Both the position numbers and the translations under genes were made by a program. 64,000 nucleotides of DNA from Rhodococcus aetherivorans (GTDB taxonomy: Bacteria > Actinomycetota > Actinomycetes > Mycobacteriales > Mycobacteriaceae). Shown piece by piece: positions 11,212 to 20,002 of this stretch. The stretch covers positions 1-64,000 of the forward strand of contig NZ_JAALEG010000004.1 of NCBI RefSeq assembly GCF_011058165.1. The letters are read 5' to 3'. The notes beneath the pieces are model-generated. The model searched no databases. It had not been told where the DNA came from and saw only the letters and a program-made list of their open reading frames with translations. Positions within the stretch are counted from its first letter, which is position 1. Every line of letters starts with the position of its first letter.

Positions 11212-11322
11212 GTGACTGTGACAGGCAGAGCGAGGGGCCGGCACCCGGCCCTCGTGTCCCTCGTGGACACCAGGTTCGACCGGCCCATCGAACGAAGTCT
11301 GTGTGGTGCTGCACAGATCTAG
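11212..11322 (+). CDS. Small ORF coupled to phoH2 (possible PhoAT-type antitoxin or leader peptide)
   Basis: A 36-codon ORF (VTVTGRARG...SLCGAAQI) starts at GTG 11212 with GGGAGG 8 bases upstream. Its TAG stop (11320-11322) overlaps the AGGAG ribosome-binding site of phoH2, whose GTG is at 11332; such stop/SD overlap is typical of coupled translation. Mycobacterial phoH2 is reported to be preceded by a small antitoxin gene, phoAT, and this ORF occupies that place, but I cannot confirm similarity. It could also be a simple leader peptide. Confidence 0.5.
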   Translation: MTVTGRARGRHPALVSLVDTRFDRPIERSLCGAAQI

Positions 11323-11331
11323 GAGCCTCAC

Positions 11332-12687
11332 GTGACTGCAACACGCTCCGTCCCCGCCCGCCGCTCCGGCAGGACCCCGGCGAAGAAACCCGATGTACGC
11401 ACCTTCGTACTGGACACCTCCGTGTTGCTCTCCGATCCGTGGGCGGTGACCCGCTTCGCTGAGCACGAAGTGGTGCTGCCCCTCGTCGTGATCGGCGAAC
11501 TCGAAGGCAAACGGCACCATCACGAACTGGGTTGGTTCGCGAGGGAATCGTTGCGGCTGCTCGACGACCTGCGCCTGCAGTACGGCCGGCTCGATCAGCC
11601 CATCCCCATCGGGACCGCGGGAGGCACCCTGCACGTCGAGCTCAACCACACCGACCCGGAGGTGTTGCCGGCCGGATTCCGCACCGACACCAACGACTCC
11701 CGGATCCTCGCGTGCGCGTTGAACCTCGCCGGCGACGGCCGCGACGTGGTGCTGGTCAGCAAGGACATTCCGCTCCGGGTCAAGGCCGGTGCCGTCGGGC
11801 TGACCGCCGACGAGTACCACGCCCAGGACGTGGTGACGTCGGGCTGGACCGGCATGACCGAGCTCGAGGTGGACAGGGCGCTGATCGACGACCTGTTCGC
11901 CGAGGGGATCGTCGACCTCGACACCGCGAGGGATCTGCCGTGCCACACCGGGATCCGGCTGCTGGGCGGCTCGTCCAGCGCCCTGGGCCGGGTCACGCCG
12001 GACAAGCGGGTGCAGCTGGTGCGCGGAGATCGGGAGGCGTTCGGGTTGCACGGCCGTTCCGCGGAACAGCGGGTGGCGCTGGACCTGCTGCTCGACGAGT
12101 CCGTCGGCATCGTCTCGCTCGGCGGGAAAGCCGGGACGGGCAAGTCGGCGCTGGCGCTGACCGCGGGCCTCGAGGCCGTGCTGGAGCGTCGCACCCAGCG
12201 CAAGGTCGTGGTGTTCCGGCCGCTGTACGCCGTCGGCGGACAGGAACTGGGCTATCTGCCGGGCAGCGAGAGCGAGAAGATGGGGCCGTGGGCGCAGGCC
12301 GTGTTCGATACCCTCGACGGTCTCGCGAGCCCGGAGGTGATGGACGAGGTCATCAGCCGGGGCATGCTGGAAGTGCTTCCGCTGACCCATATCCGGGGCC
12401 GGTCGCTGCACGACTCGTTCGTCATCGTCGACGAGGCCCAGTCCCTCGAGCGCAACGTGCTGCTCACCGTGCTGTCCCGGCTCGGCGCCGGCTCGCGGGT
12501 GGTGCTCACCCACGACGTCGCCCAGCGCGACAACCTGCGGGTGGGCCGCTACGACGGCGTCGCGGCGGTGATCGAGAAGCTCAAGGGACACCCGCTTTTC
12601 GCGCACGTCACCTTGACCCGCAGTGAGCGCTCGCCGATCGCGGCGCTGGTGACCGAGATGCTCGAGGAGTTCGCCCCGGGCGCCTGA
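11332..12687 (+). CDS. phoH2: PhoH2: PIN ribonuclease fused to PhoH ATPase
   Basis: This 451-aa protein has an N-terminal PIN domain ([10 protein letters not shown] with catalytic Asp28, an acidic stretch [10 protein letters not shown], and DIPLRVKA) and a C-terminal PhoH P-loop ATPase with Walker [13 protein letters not shown] (about 264-275) and Walker [10 protein letters not shown]. Mycobacterial PhoH2 (Rv1095) is an ATP-dependent RNA helicase/ribonuclease that behaves as a toxin with an upstream antitoxin. Start GTG 11332 follows AGGAG at 6 bases. It ends at the convergent inverted repeat 12703-12753. Confidence 0.95.
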   Translation: MTATRSVPARRSGRTPAKKPDVRTFVLDTSVLLSDPWAVTRFAEHEVVLPLVVIGELEGKRHHHELGWFARESLRLLDDLRLQYGRLDQPIPIGTAGGTLHVELNHTDPEVLPAGFRTDTNDSRILACALNLAGDGRDVVLVSKDIPLRVKAGAVGLTADEYHAQDVVTSGWTGMTELEVDRALIDDLFAEGIVDLDTARDLPCHTGIRLLGGSSSALGRVTPDKRVQLVRGDREAFGLHGRSAEQRVALDLLLDESVGIVSLGGKAGTGKSALALTAGLEAVLERRTQRKVVVFRPLYAVGGQELGYLPGSESEKMGPWAQAVFDTLDGLASPEVMDEVISRGMLEVLPLTHIRGRSLHDSFVIVDEAQSLERNVLLTVLSRLGAGSRVVLTHDVAQRDNLRVGRYDGVAAVIEKLKGHPLFAHVTLTRSERSPIAALVTEMLEEFAPGA

Positions 12688-12702
12688 CGCCGTCGGCTGG
12701 TG

Positions 12703-12753
12703 GGCCGAATGTCACACCGGTGCGATGTGATCGACCCGATGTGACATTCGGCC
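12703..12753. terminator. Inverted repeat between phoH2 and the CMD-like gene
   Basis: GGCCGAATGTCACA (12703-12716) pairs with TGTGACATTCGGCC (12740-12753), a 14-bp stem with a 23-base loop, between converging genes. The loop contains GATGTGA, repeated at the right arm edge (GATGTGAC), so smaller alternative hairpins exist. A terminator is the simplest reading. Confidence 0.65.
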
Positions 12754-12772
12754 ACCGCCCCGCGCGAGCGGG

Positions 12773-13183
12773 TCAGTCCTGCGAGGGGCGCGGGCCGAGT
12801 TCGGCCTCGAGAACCTCCTGGACGACGCGCATCGCGGCCAGGCCGGCCGGGGCGCCGCAGTAGGCGCCCGCGTGGATGACCGCCTCGACGATCTCGGTGC
12901 GGGTCAGACCGTTTCGCAGGGCGCCGCGCACGTGCCCGCGCAGCTCGTTCTCCGCGCGCAGCGCGATCAGCATGCCCAGGTTGAGCAGGCTGCGGCTGCG
13001 ACGGTCGAGTCCCGGCCGGGTCCACACCGAGCCCCACACGTGCTCGGTGACGAACTCCTGCATCTCCTCGGAGTCGGTGCCGCGGGCGCGGTCGAAGGCC
13101 CGCTCGACGAAGTCGGCGCCCATCACCTCGCTGCGGACCTGAACTCCGGCCTCGAACGCGGGCGTCCGGTCGGCGTCGGTCAT
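12773..13183 (-). CDS. Carboxymuconolactone decarboxylase family protein
   Basis: This 136-aa protein spans the CMD fold: SRSLLNLGMLIALRAENELRGHVRGALRNGLTR (split over two helices) and EAVIHAGAYCGAPAGLAAM are the PcaC-type conserved segments, including the HxGxYCGxP loop of gamma-carboxymuconolactone decarboxylases. It could be true PcaC (protocatechuate pathway), but no pca genes are nearby, and related proteins are peroxidases (AhpD-like) that need a CxxC not seen here. It stands alone with ATG at 13183. Confidence 0.82.
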   Translation of the reverse strand: MTDADRTPAFEAGVQVRSEVMGADFVERAFDRARGTDSEEMQEFVTEHVWGSVWTRPGLDRRSRSLLNLGMLIALRAENELRGHVRGALRNGLTRTEIVEAVIHAGAYCGAPAGLAAMRVVQEVLEAELGPRPSQD

Positions 13184-13235
13184 CGTCGTGCTCCCTGCCT
13201 CGTCGCCGTCGAACGGTTCGGCGGCCGGGGAGATT

Positions 13236-13661
13236 CTACGACCGGCGCAGCACCGCCCGGAGCGCGCCGGCGCCCAGTGCGCCGACGATCGTGCCGACGT
13301 TGTAGTGGTCGTCCCACACCGCGATCTTCCCGTCGCGCAGTTCGAACGTGCCGCACACCCAGAACCGGGTGGAGACGGGGCCGAGGCGCAGGACGTCGGT
13401 GCGCTCGGTGAGCACCACGTTTCCGGTCGCGGCGATGTGATGGATGGTGACGTCGAAGCCCAGCGACGGCCGGCGCAGGCCCTCGAGGATGCGCCGCACG
13501 CGGGGCAGGCCCCGCACGGTCGGCAGCGACGTGTTGTGCCAGGCGATGTCCGGGTCGAGGAGGGCGACGGCGCGCTCGACGTCCTCGGCGACCATCGCGT
13601 CGAGGAACTCGCGGACGACGGCGACGGACTTCTCGTCCACGGAGGTGTGCGGCTCGGTCAT
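13236..13661 (-). CDS. Limonene-1,2-epoxide hydrolase-like (SnoaL/NTF2-fold) protein
   Basis: This 141-aa protein has the alpha+beta cone of the NTF2 superfamily. The pieces VLTERTDVLRLG and FELRDGKIAVWDDHYN align with the Arg-x-Asp and distal Asp that form the catalytic triad of limonene epoxide hydrolase, an enzyme first known from Rhodococcus erythropolis and with a mycobacterial homologue (EphG, Rv2740). Hydration of small epoxides is therefore possible; the substrate is unknown. Its ATG overlaps the stop of the upstream serine hydrolase gene by 4 bp, so the two are co-translated. Confidence 0.75.
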   Translation of the reverse strand: MTEPHTSVDEKSVAVVREFLDAMVAEDVERAVALLDPDIAWHNTSLPTVRGLPRVRRILEGLRRPSLGFDVTIHHIAATGNVVLTERTDVLRLGPVSTRFWVCGTFELRDGKIAVWDDHYNVGTIVGALGAGALRAVLRRS

Positions 13662-15268
13662 GACGCTCCTGTTCGGGTGAAGGTTCCCAGGCCGTTCTCG
13701 TTCCAGTACTCGAACGTGACGCCGTCGGGGGTGAAGGTGGCCGTGGAGATCGTCCCGTCCGGGGCGTTCTCACCGCCGTCGATCGGGAAGGTGAACACGT
13801 CGCCGTCCCAATGGTCGAGCCGGTAGGTCTGCCCGGCGGGACCGATGGTGAGCACCAGTGTGCCGGCGCGATCGTCGATCCGCGCGGGACCGTAGTACTC
13901 GCTGGTGTAGACGCCGGTGTACTGCCCGAGGGGGCGGGCCGGGGCCGGATTCGTGGGAGCGGGGCGTCCGACGAGCGAGCCCTTCGGGTCGTCGAACGAT
14001 GCGAACGCCTTCTCGTAGAGGGCGAACCAGTCCTCGCGGATCTCGCCGAACTGCACGAGATCGGCGAACTCGGCGGCGAGGGTCTCCGGCACGCCGATCG
14101 GGGCGGCGTTGGTGAGCGCGACGATCGCGACGTCCGCCGACGGCAGGGCCGTGAACGCGGTCGCGGCACCCAGCGAGAACGCCCCGGAATGGCTCAGCGT
14201 CACCCGCCCGGCCGGGCTCGTGCCCACATTGAACCCGTACCCGTAGAACCCCGCCCGGCTGTCGACGGTGCCCGGCGGGCTCGACACGGCCTGCGGGGAC
14301 ACCGCCGGCAGCAGGGCGTCCGCGTCGACGATGCGCCGGCCCTGGTACTCACCGTCGCCGAGCAGCATGGTCAGCCACCGCGCGACGTCGGTGACCGAGG
14401 CGCTCACCCCGCCGGCCGGGGACTGGGCGTCGGGATCGCGGACGGCGCGCGCGACGTAGTCGCCGTCGACGAGCTGATGACCCACGGCCCGGTTGGGCCG
14501 GGCCTCGTAGTCCTCGAATCGTGAACTGGTGGAGGTCATTCCGAGGGGTTCGTACAGCACCCGTGCCGACAGGTCCGCCCAGTCGGCCCCGGACGCGTCG
14601 GCCACCGCCTGCGCCGCGGCCGTGAGCCCGAAGTTGGTGTACTCGTAGGAATCCCGGAACGGCCCGAGCGGCAGCAGGCGGAACCGGTCGAACACCTGCT
14701 CGCGGTCGAAACCGAGATCCTCGAGCTCGTCGCCGGCGTGGTCGGGAAGCCCGGAGCGATGGGCGTAGAGATCGCCGACAGTCACGCGGCTCGTCACGTA
14801 CGGGTCCGCGAGGGCGAAGCCCGGCAGGCGTTCGATCACCGGGGTGTCCCAGCCGATCACGCCCTCGCCGACCTGGTGTGCGACGACGGTTGCGCCGAGC
14901 GGCTTCGACATCGACGCCAGCTGGAAGACGGTGTCGGCATCCACTGCGGCGTCGCGGCCGGCCTCGCGCACACCGAACCCCTTCGCGTACACGATCTCAC
15001 CGCGGTGCACGACCGCGACGGCCATCCCGGGGATGGCGGTCCGATCCATCAGTTCGCGTGCGAGGTCGTCGAGGCGGGCGACGGCGTCGTCGACCTGCCC
15101 GTCCGGGATGTCGACGCCGGCAACCTGCGGGGGAGTGAGCGACCGGGACTCCGGCGAGGCCGGTGCCGAGGACGTCGGGGAATCGGTGTCGACCGAGACG
15201 CACCCGGCCGACAGGGTCGCCACGAGGGCGAGGGCGGCGCCGATCCGGCGACGACGGGGTGCGCGCAT
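13658..15268 (-). CDS. Beta-lactamase-fold serine hydrolase lipoprotein
   Basis: This 536-aa protein begins with a basic stretch, hydrophobic helix and lipobox LSAGC (Cys23), so it is a secreted lipoprotein. The catalytic core shows SMSK (Ser119-Lys122), YTN (Tyr210-Asn212) and HSG (360-362), the three motifs of class C beta-lactamase/DD-peptidase/esterase EstB enzymes. The region after about residue 400 resembles the beta-barrel (DUF3471-like) domain found in the same family. It is likely an esterase or peptidase rather than a true beta-lactamase. It forms an operon with the epoxide-hydrolase-like gene. Confidence 0.88.
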   Translation of the reverse strand: MRAPRRRRIGAALALVATLSAGCVSVDTDSPTSSAPASPESRSLTPPQVAGVDIPDGQVDDAVARLDDLARELMDRTAIPGMAVAVVHRGEIVYAKGFGVREAGRDAAVDADTVFQLASMSKPLGATVVAHQVGEGVIGWDTPVIERLPGFALADPYVTSRVTVGDLYAHRSGLPDHAGDELEDLGFDREQVFDRFRLLPLGPFRDSYEYTNFGLTAAAQAVADASGADWADLSARVLYEPLGMTSTSSRFEDYEARPNRAVGHQLVDGDYVARAVRDPDAQSPAGGVSASVTDVARWLTMLLGDGEYQGRRIVDADALLPAVSPQAVSSPPGTVDSRAGFYGYGFNVGTSPAGRVTLSHSGAFSLGAATAFTALPSADVAIVALTNAAPIGVPETLAAEFADLVQFGEIREDWFALYEKAFASFDDPKGSLVGRPAPTNPAPARPLGQYTGVYTSEYYGPARIDDRAGTLVLTIGPAGQTYRLDHWDGDVFTFPIDGGENAPDGTISTATFTPDGVTFEYWNENGLGTFTRTGAS

Positions 15269-15594
15269 GTCACGGCCTTTCTCGTCCGTCGCATGGTAAG
15301 CCCTGCGTCCGTGGCGCGGAAGCGTTCTGTTCCGCGTCACGGGCGCCGGTGACGGCGACGGACGCCGGTCGCAGCCTCGTTCGCCGATCGTTGTCCGACT
15401 GTGACGAGGAGAGCGGTCCGGGACGGTCGAACCGCCGCACCGGGCGCGACCTGCGCCGATGCTGCGATCGCGGCGGGGCGCGGACGGGCACCGGCCGCGC
15501 GGTCCGGTCCGGCGCGAGGAAACCGCCGCACGGGACGGCACGGGATGGTTAGCGTCGAGGGGCCGGTGTTCGGATGCCAACGAGGAGTGATCCC
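15269..15594. other. 326-bp divergent intergenic region
   Basis: The region lies between the serine hydrolase (leftward) and LGFP lipoprotein (rightward). It contains a possible -10 TTAGCGT at about 15549-15555 for the rightward gene, and AACCGCCGCAC appears twice (about 15429 and 15520). No credible ORF was seen. Confidence 0.5.
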
Positions 15595-16185
15595 ATGAAT
15601 CGAATCCCGCGTCGTTCTGCCACTGTCGCCGCGGCCGTCGCCGCTGCAGGGCTGGTACTGGCCGGCTGCAGCAGCGACGACGGCACCACCGCAGAGGATG
15701 TGGTCGGCAGCGCCACGAGTGCAGCGCAGTCCGCGGTCGAGGGGGCAACGTCCGCCGCCCGGTCCGCGGTCGAAGACGCCACCGGAACCGGAGGCCCCAC
15801 GGAACCGGGCGCCTCCGTGGAGGAGACGACCACGCTGCCGGGTGCGGGCGGCGCCGAGTACACCATCAGCGGGCCGATTCTCGCGAAGTACAACGAGATC
15901 GGCGGGGCGAACAGCCCCCTCGGGGCGCCGACCGCGGATCAGCAGGACGTCGGCGACGGCTACATTGCGGAGTTCGAGGGCGGCATCATCGCCTGGAGTC
16001 CCGACACCGACTCGCACGTGGTGTGGGGCGAGATCCGCACCGCCTGGGAGGCCCAGGGCGGCGCGGAGGGTGAACTCGGCTTCCCGATCAGTGACGAGCG
16101 CCCGATCCCGAACGGCCTGGAGAGCGAGTTCGAGATGGGCACCATCACCTACGTCGCGGGTGCGACGCAGGTGATCCCGAAGTAA
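15595..16185 (+). CDS. LGFP-repeat lipoprotein
   Basis: This 196-aa protein has a lipoprotein signal peptide ending LVLAGC, a flexible Ala/Ser/Glu linker with repeated SA-AQSAVEGATSAARSAVE, and a C-terminal part with two LGFP repeats (SPLGAPTADQ and GELGFPISDE), each followed by aromatic FEGGIIAWS / FEMGTITY. LGFP repeats occur in surface proteins of mycolic-acid bacteria and are thought to anchor or bind the cell wall. ATG at 15595 follows GAGGAG at 7 bases. It ends against the quinone oxidoreductase gene. Confidence 0.88.
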   Translation: MNRIPRRSATVAAAVAAAGLVLAGCSSDDGTTAEDVVGSATSAAQSAVEGATSAARSAVEDATGTGGPTEPGASVEETTTLPGAGGAEYTISGPILAKYNEIGGANSPLGAPTADQQDVGDGYIAEFEGGIIAWSPDTDSHVVWGEIRTAWEAQGGAEGELGFPISDERPIPNGLESEFEMGTITYVAGATQVIPK

Positions 16186-16196
16186 CCCGTCCCGAT

Positions 16197-16214
16197 GTAG
16201 CCCGCGCCGGCTAC
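16197..16214. terminator. Weak convergent hairpin
   Basis: GTAGCC and GGCTAC form a 6-bp stem with a 6-base loop across the end of the converging oxidoreductase gene. Confidence 0.3.
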
Positions 16215-17194
16215 GGCTGGAACACGAGCCGGCCGACGGTGTGCCCGTCCCCGAGGCGGGCCACCCCGTCGGCGACGTCGTCGAGGGAGAGCCGCTCGCT
16301 GATCAGCGGCTTGATGGCGCCGTCGTCGGCGAGGCGGCACAGTTCCTCGTGGCACGCCTCGATCGCGGCACGGTTGTACTGCCGGTACAGGCCCCAGTGC
16401 AGGCCGATGATCGAGTAGTTCTTGATGAGCGCGTGGTTCAGCGCCGGTTGCGGGATGGTGCCCCCGGCGAACCCGATCACCAGGATGCGGCCCTCGAACG
16501 CGATGCACTTGGTGGAGCGGTTGTACGAGTCGCCGCCGACGGGGTCGTAGATCACGTCCGCGCCGCGGCCGGCGGTGACGTCCTTGACGACGTCGACGAA
16601 GTCCTCGCGGTGCCGGTCGACGACGACGTCGGCGCCGAGAGCCCGGCAGTAGTCGGCCTTCTCGGCGCCGCCGACGACACCGATCACGGTGGCCCCGGCG
16701 GCCTTGCCGAGTTGCACTGCGGCACTGCCGACCCCACCGGCGGCAGCGTGCACGAGCAGGGTCTCCCCGGCCCGCAACTGCGTACGGCGGTGCAGGGCGA
16801 ACCACGACGTCTGGTACCCGATCGACAGCGCCGAGGCCTCGGCGTCGTCGAGGGACGCCGGAGCGCGGTAGGCGTCCTCCTCCGGAACCACGGCGAGCTC
16901 GGCGAATCCGCCGAAGGGGAACTCGGGATTGCCGATGATCCGGTCGCCGACGGCGAAGCGGGTGACGCCCTCGCCGGCCGCGACGACGGTCCCGGCGAGT
17001 TCGACGCCCGGTGTGAAGGGCAGTTCCGGCTTCAGCTGGTACTGCCCGCGGCACAGCAGCACGTCGGGGAAGTTGGCCGGCGCCGCGGCGACGCGCACGA
17101 CGAGCCGTCCGGGCCCCGCCTCGGGGTCGGGGACGTCCATCAGCTGCAGCGCTTCCTTGGGCTCGCCCACTTCGTGAATTCGCCAGGCCTTCAT
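16211..17194 (-). CDS. Zinc-independent MDR family NAD(P)H:quinone oxidoreductase-like protein
   Basis: This 327-aa protein starts MKAWRIHEVGEPKEAL. It has the GroES-like N-domain (FTPGVELAGTVVAAGEGV) and Rossmann domain with AAAGGVGSAAVQLGKAAG (about 140-160). The structural and catalytic zinc Cys clusters of alcohol dehydrogenases are absent, placing it with QOR/enoyl reductases of the MDR family. It would use NADPH to reduce quinones or an activated double bond. It is the last gene of a leftward operon after an SDR and an acyl-CoA dehydrogenase, so an enoyl-CoA-type or carbonyl substrate of that pathway is plausible. Confidence 0.88.
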   Translation of the reverse strand: MKAWRIHEVGEPKEALQLMDVPDPEAGPGRLVVRVAAAPANFPDVLLCRGQYQLKPELPFTPGVELAGTVVAAGEGVTRFAVGDRIIGNPEFPFGGFAELAVVPEEDAYRAPASLDDAEASALSIGYQTSWFALHRRTQLRAGETLLVHAAAGGVGSAAVQLGKAAGATVIGVVGGAEKADYCRALGADVVVDRHREDFVDVVKDVTAGRGADVIYDPVGGDSYNRSTKCIAFEGRILVIGFAGGTIPQPALNHALIKNYSIIGLHWGLYRQYNRAAIEACHEELCRLADDGAIKPLISERLSLDDVADGVARLGDGHTVGRLVFQP

Positions 17195-17234
17195 AGGGTT
17201 ACCTTTCGCTCGAGTTCGGTGTGCGGAGGTGCGC

Positions 17235-18029
17235 TCAACGGGCGGCGACGCCGGCCTCGGCTGCGGCGGCGGTACCGAGCATCGCTCCACCGTCGACGAC
17301 GAGGGTCTCGCCGGTGATCCAGCTCGCCGCGTCGGAGGCGAGGAAGGCCACCGCCGAGGCGATGTCGGCCGGCTCGCCGATCCTGCCGAGCGGCAGGGCC
17401 GCGTCGAGCCGGTCCTCGTGGTCCTTCCACAGGGCCTCGGCCAGGCGGGTGCGCACGACGCCCGGGGCGACGGCGTTGACCCGCACCCGCGGCGCCAGCT
17501 CGAGGGCGAGCTGGCGGGTGAGGTGGATCAGCGCCGCCTTCGAGGCGTTGTAGAGGCCGATGTTCGCTTCGGGTGCCATCCCGCCGACGGAGGCGGTGTT
17601 GACGACCGCGCCCCCGTGCTCGCCCATCCACTCCCGCACGGCCAGGGAGGTCCACAGCACCGGACCCCACAGGTTGACGTCGAAGGTCTTGGCGAACCGG
17701 GCGTGGTCCTGGGCGATCACCGGGCCGAACGCGGGGTTGGTGCCGGCGTTGTTGACGAGGATGTCCAGGCGCCCGAACCGCTCGACGGTGAGTTCGACGC
17801 ACCGCCGGGCCGCGTCCTCGTCGACCGCGTGCGCGCCGACACCGAGTGCGGTGCCCCGCACCCCGGCCGCGGTGACCTGCGCGGCCGCGGCGTCGGCCGC
17901 GTCCTGCTTGCGGGAGGTGAGCACCACGTTCGCGCCGGCCGCCGCGAGGTCCCGGGCGACGGCCAGGCCGATACCGCGGGACGCCCCGGTGACGATCGCG
18001 GTGCGGCCGGTCAGATCGAGTCCGGTCAT
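17235..18029 (-). CDS. Short-chain dehydrogenase/reductase (FabG-like)
   Basis: This 264-aa classical SDR has the cofactor motif TGASRGIG (14-21), NNAG, and the catalytic Ser with YNASK. The Arg after TGAS and SRK later suggest NADP(H) or dual use. Sequence resembles 3-oxoacyl-ACP/CoA reductases, so a hydroxyacyl-CoA dehydrogenase role in the cluster is possible. Only 3 bp separate it from the acyl-CoA dehydrogenase, and 40 bp from the oxidoreductase, so all three are one transcription unit driven from the 19290-19458 region. Confidence 0.92.
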   Translation of the reverse strand: MTGLDLTGRTAIVTGASRGIGLAVARDLAAAGANVVLTSRKQDAADAAAAQVTAAGVRGTALGVGAHAVDEDAARRCVELTVERFGRLDILVNNAGTNPAFGPVIAQDHARFAKTFDVNLWGPVLWTSLAVREWMGEHGGAVVNTASVGGMAPEANIGLYNASKAALIHLTRQLALELAPRVRVNAVAPGVVRTRLAEALWKDHEDRLDAALPLGRIGEPADIASAVAFLASDAASWITGETLVVDGGAMLGTAAAAEAGVAAR

Positions 18030-18032
18030 GGG

Positions 18033-19289
18033 TCAGCCCACCGTCACCTTGTGGCCGTTGACCGACGGGGCGCCGGCGGGAGCGGTGCGGTACTTGCGCA
18101 GCTCGGCGACGGCGATGGAGCGCTTGTGCACCTCGTCGGGGCCGTCGGCGAGGCGCAGCGTGCGCATGTGTGCGTACATCATCGCGAGCGGGAAGTCGTC
18201 GGTGACGCCGCCGCCGCCGTGCACCTGGATGGCACGGTCGATGATCTTCAGCGCCATCGTCGGGGCGGCGACCTTGATGGCCGCGATCTCCATGCGTGCC
18301 TGCTTGTTGCCGACGGTGTCCATCAGGTGCGCCGCCTTCAGGGTGAGCAGCCGGGTCATCTCGATCTCGATGCGGGCCTCGGCGATCCAGTCCTGGATGT
18401 TGGCGCGCTCGCTGAGGGGCTGACCGAACGTCACCCGGCTCGACGCGCGCCGGCACAGGAGCTCGAGGGCCCGCTCGGCCATGCCGATGGCGCGCATGCA
18501 GTGGTGGATGCGGCCGGGTCCGAGCCGGGCCTGGCTGATCGCGAAGCCCTCGCCCTCGCCCGCGAGGACGTCCTTGCTCGGCACCCGCACGTTCTCGAAG
18601 GTGATCTCGGCGTGGCCCTCGCGGTCGGCGTACCCGAAGACCGGCAGGTTGCGCACCACTGTCACGCCGGGGGCGTCGATCGGGACGACCATCATCGACT
18701 GCTGGCGGTGCGGGGCGGCGGTGGGATCGGTCTTGCCCATCACGATGAGCACCTTGCAGTTCTTGTGCATCGCGTTGGAGGCGAACCACTTACGCCCGTT
18801 GAGGACGTACTCGTCGCCGTCCCGGACCATGGACAGCTCGATGTTGGTGGCGTCGGAGCTGGCGACGGCGGGTTCGGTCATCGCGAACGCCGAGGCCATC
18901 GTGCCCTCGAGCAGCGGGCGCAGGTACTTCTCCTTGTGCTCGTCGGTCCCGAAGAGGGTGAGCACCTCCATGTTGCCGGTGTCGGGGGCGTTGCAGTTGC
19001 ACGCCTCGGAGGCGATGTGGCTGCGGCCCATGATCTCGGCGAGGGGCGCGTACTCGAGGTTGGTCAGACCCGGGCCCCAGTCGGGGTGGGGGTGGAAGAG
19101 GTTCCACAGGCCACGCCGGCGGGCCTCGGCCTTGAGCTCCTCGAGGATCGGGGGCTGGAAGTGCGGGTCCCCGGAGGCGCGCATCTGCTCCTCGTACACC
19201 GCCTCGGCGGGGTAGACGTGCTCGTCCATGAAGGCGAGCAGGGTGTCGCGGTACTGCACGGTGCGCTCGGACATTTCGTAGACCGACAT
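18033..19289 (-). CDS. Acyl-CoA dehydrogenase, ACAD10/ACAD11-like
   Basis: This 418-aa flavoprotein has the complete ACAD fold: [17 protein letters not shown] and [10 protein letters not shown] for FAD contact, and [20 protein letters not shown] followed by [13 protein letters not shown] at the C-terminus. The stretch [14 protein letters not shown] is typical of the ACAD10/11 branch, which acts on 4-hydroxyacyl-CoA (after phosphorylation by a linked kinase domain in known cases); no kinase gene is seen here. Start ATG 19289 is preferred over GTG 19295 since AGGAG lies at 19295-19299. It is the first gene of the leftward operon. Confidence 0.9.
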   Translation of the reverse strand: MSVYEMSERTVQYRDTLLAFMDEHVYPAEAVYEEQMRASGDPHFQPPILEELKAEARRRGLWNLFHPHPDWGPGLTNLEYAPLAEIMGRSHIASEACNCNAPDTGNMEVLTLFGTDEHKEKYLRPLLEGTMASAFAMTEPAVASSDATNIELSMVRDGDEYVLNGRKWFASNAMHKNCKVLIVMGKTDPTAAPHRQQSMMVVPIDAPGVTVVRNLPVFGYADREGHAEITFENVRVPSKDVLAGEGEGFAISQARLGPGRIHHCMRAIGMAERALELLCRRASSRVTFGQPLSERANIQDWIAEARIEIEMTRLLTLKAAHLMDTVGNKQARMEIAAIKVAAPTMALKIIDRAIQVHGGGGVTDDFPLAMMYAHMRTLRLADGPDEVHKRSIAVAELRKYRTAPAGAPSVNGHKVTVG

Positions 19290-19387
19290 GGTCACTCCTG
19301 GCGGAAGGGGGGCAGGGCTGGGATCGCCCGTCGTCGAAGGCGGTGCGTCGCGAAGAGGATGGTGACGGACGTCTCCCTCTCTGTATA

Positions 19388-19405
19388 GTTGAACGCGGTT
19401 TCAAC
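19388..19405. promoter_or_regulatory. Operator 1: GTTGAA-N6-TTCAAC inverted repeat
   Basis: GTTGAACGCGGTTTCAAC has 6-bp arms with a 6-base centre and contains the core TGAA-N6-TTCA. It sits between the divergent acyl-CoA dehydrogenase operon and the MaoC gene. The same core recurs at 21432-21445 and 24102-24117. Confidence 0.65.
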
Positions 19406-19458
19406 TTCAAGTTTTGATTCGGCGCGAGTCGTTCCGGCCGCGCGGAGAGGAAGCATCC

Positions 19459-19935
19459 ATGACCGACGACATCACCACTCTGCCCGTGCGTCCCACGGGC
19501 CTCGACGACCTCCAGGCCCTGGTGGGACGGGATATCGGGCCGACGGACTGGGTGCCGGTCACCCAGGAACTCGTGAACGCCTTCGCCGAGGTCACCGACG
19601 ACCACCAGTGGATCCACGTCGACCCCGAGCGCGCCGCGACGAGTCCTCTGGGCACGACGATCGCGCACGGTCTGCTCGTGCTCTCGCTGGGGCCGGGACT
19701 GTCCTACAAGCTCATGAGCTTCGACGGGTTCGCCCACGGGCTCAACTACGGCTACGACAAGGTGCGCTTCGTCTCGCCGCTGCCGGTGGGCTCCCGCATC
19801 CGGATGCGCATGCAGGTTCTCGGGGCCGAGGCCGCCGGCGGCGGCATCCAGATCCGGACGCTGCAGACGTTCGAGCGCGAGGGGCAGGAGAAGCCGGTCG
19901 CGGTGGCCGAGTCGCTCGCCCGCGTCGTCGCCTGA
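19459..19935 (+). CDS. MaoC-like (R)-specific enoyl-CoA hydratase
   Basis: This 158-aa hot-dog protein carries the hydratase-2 motif around Asp48 and His53 (TDDHQWIHVDPERA), then GTTIAHGLLVLSL, as in PhaJ and mycobacterial MaoC proteins. It would hydrate trans-2-enoyl-CoA to (R)-3-hydroxyacyl-CoA. ATG at 19459 follows AGAGG at 8 bases. It is transcribed divergently from the acyl-CoA dehydrogenase, which makes enoyl-CoA, and shares operator 1, so a consecutive step in one pathway is likely. Confidence 0.92.
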   Translation: MTDDITTLPVRPTGLDDLQALVGRDIGPTDWVPVTQELVNAFAEVTDDHQWIHVDPERAATSPLGTTIAHGLLVLSLGPGLSYKLMSFDGFAHGLNYGYDKVRFVSPLPVGSRIRMRMQVLGAEAAGGGIQIRTLQTFEREGQEKPVAVAESLARVVA

Positions 19936-19952
19936 GGGGTATACGGCAAAGA

Positions 19953-19992
19953 TGCTGCCGGCCTCCACGAGTGATCGTGGAGGCCGGCAGCA
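19953..19992. terminator. Bidirectional terminator between MaoC and MFS genes
   Basis: 18-bp perfect arms (19953-19970 and 19975-19992) with a 4-base loop GTGA, between converging genes. Confidence 0.9.
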
Positions 19993-20002
19993 CCCGTTCC
20001 GG

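Noticed and set aside
17229-19388. Plus-strand open frame of about 700 codons opposite the SDR/ACAD operon
   Set aside because: Composition (runs of Gly, His, Arg, Val) and lack of motifs mark it as an antisense shadow of the well-supported leftward genes.
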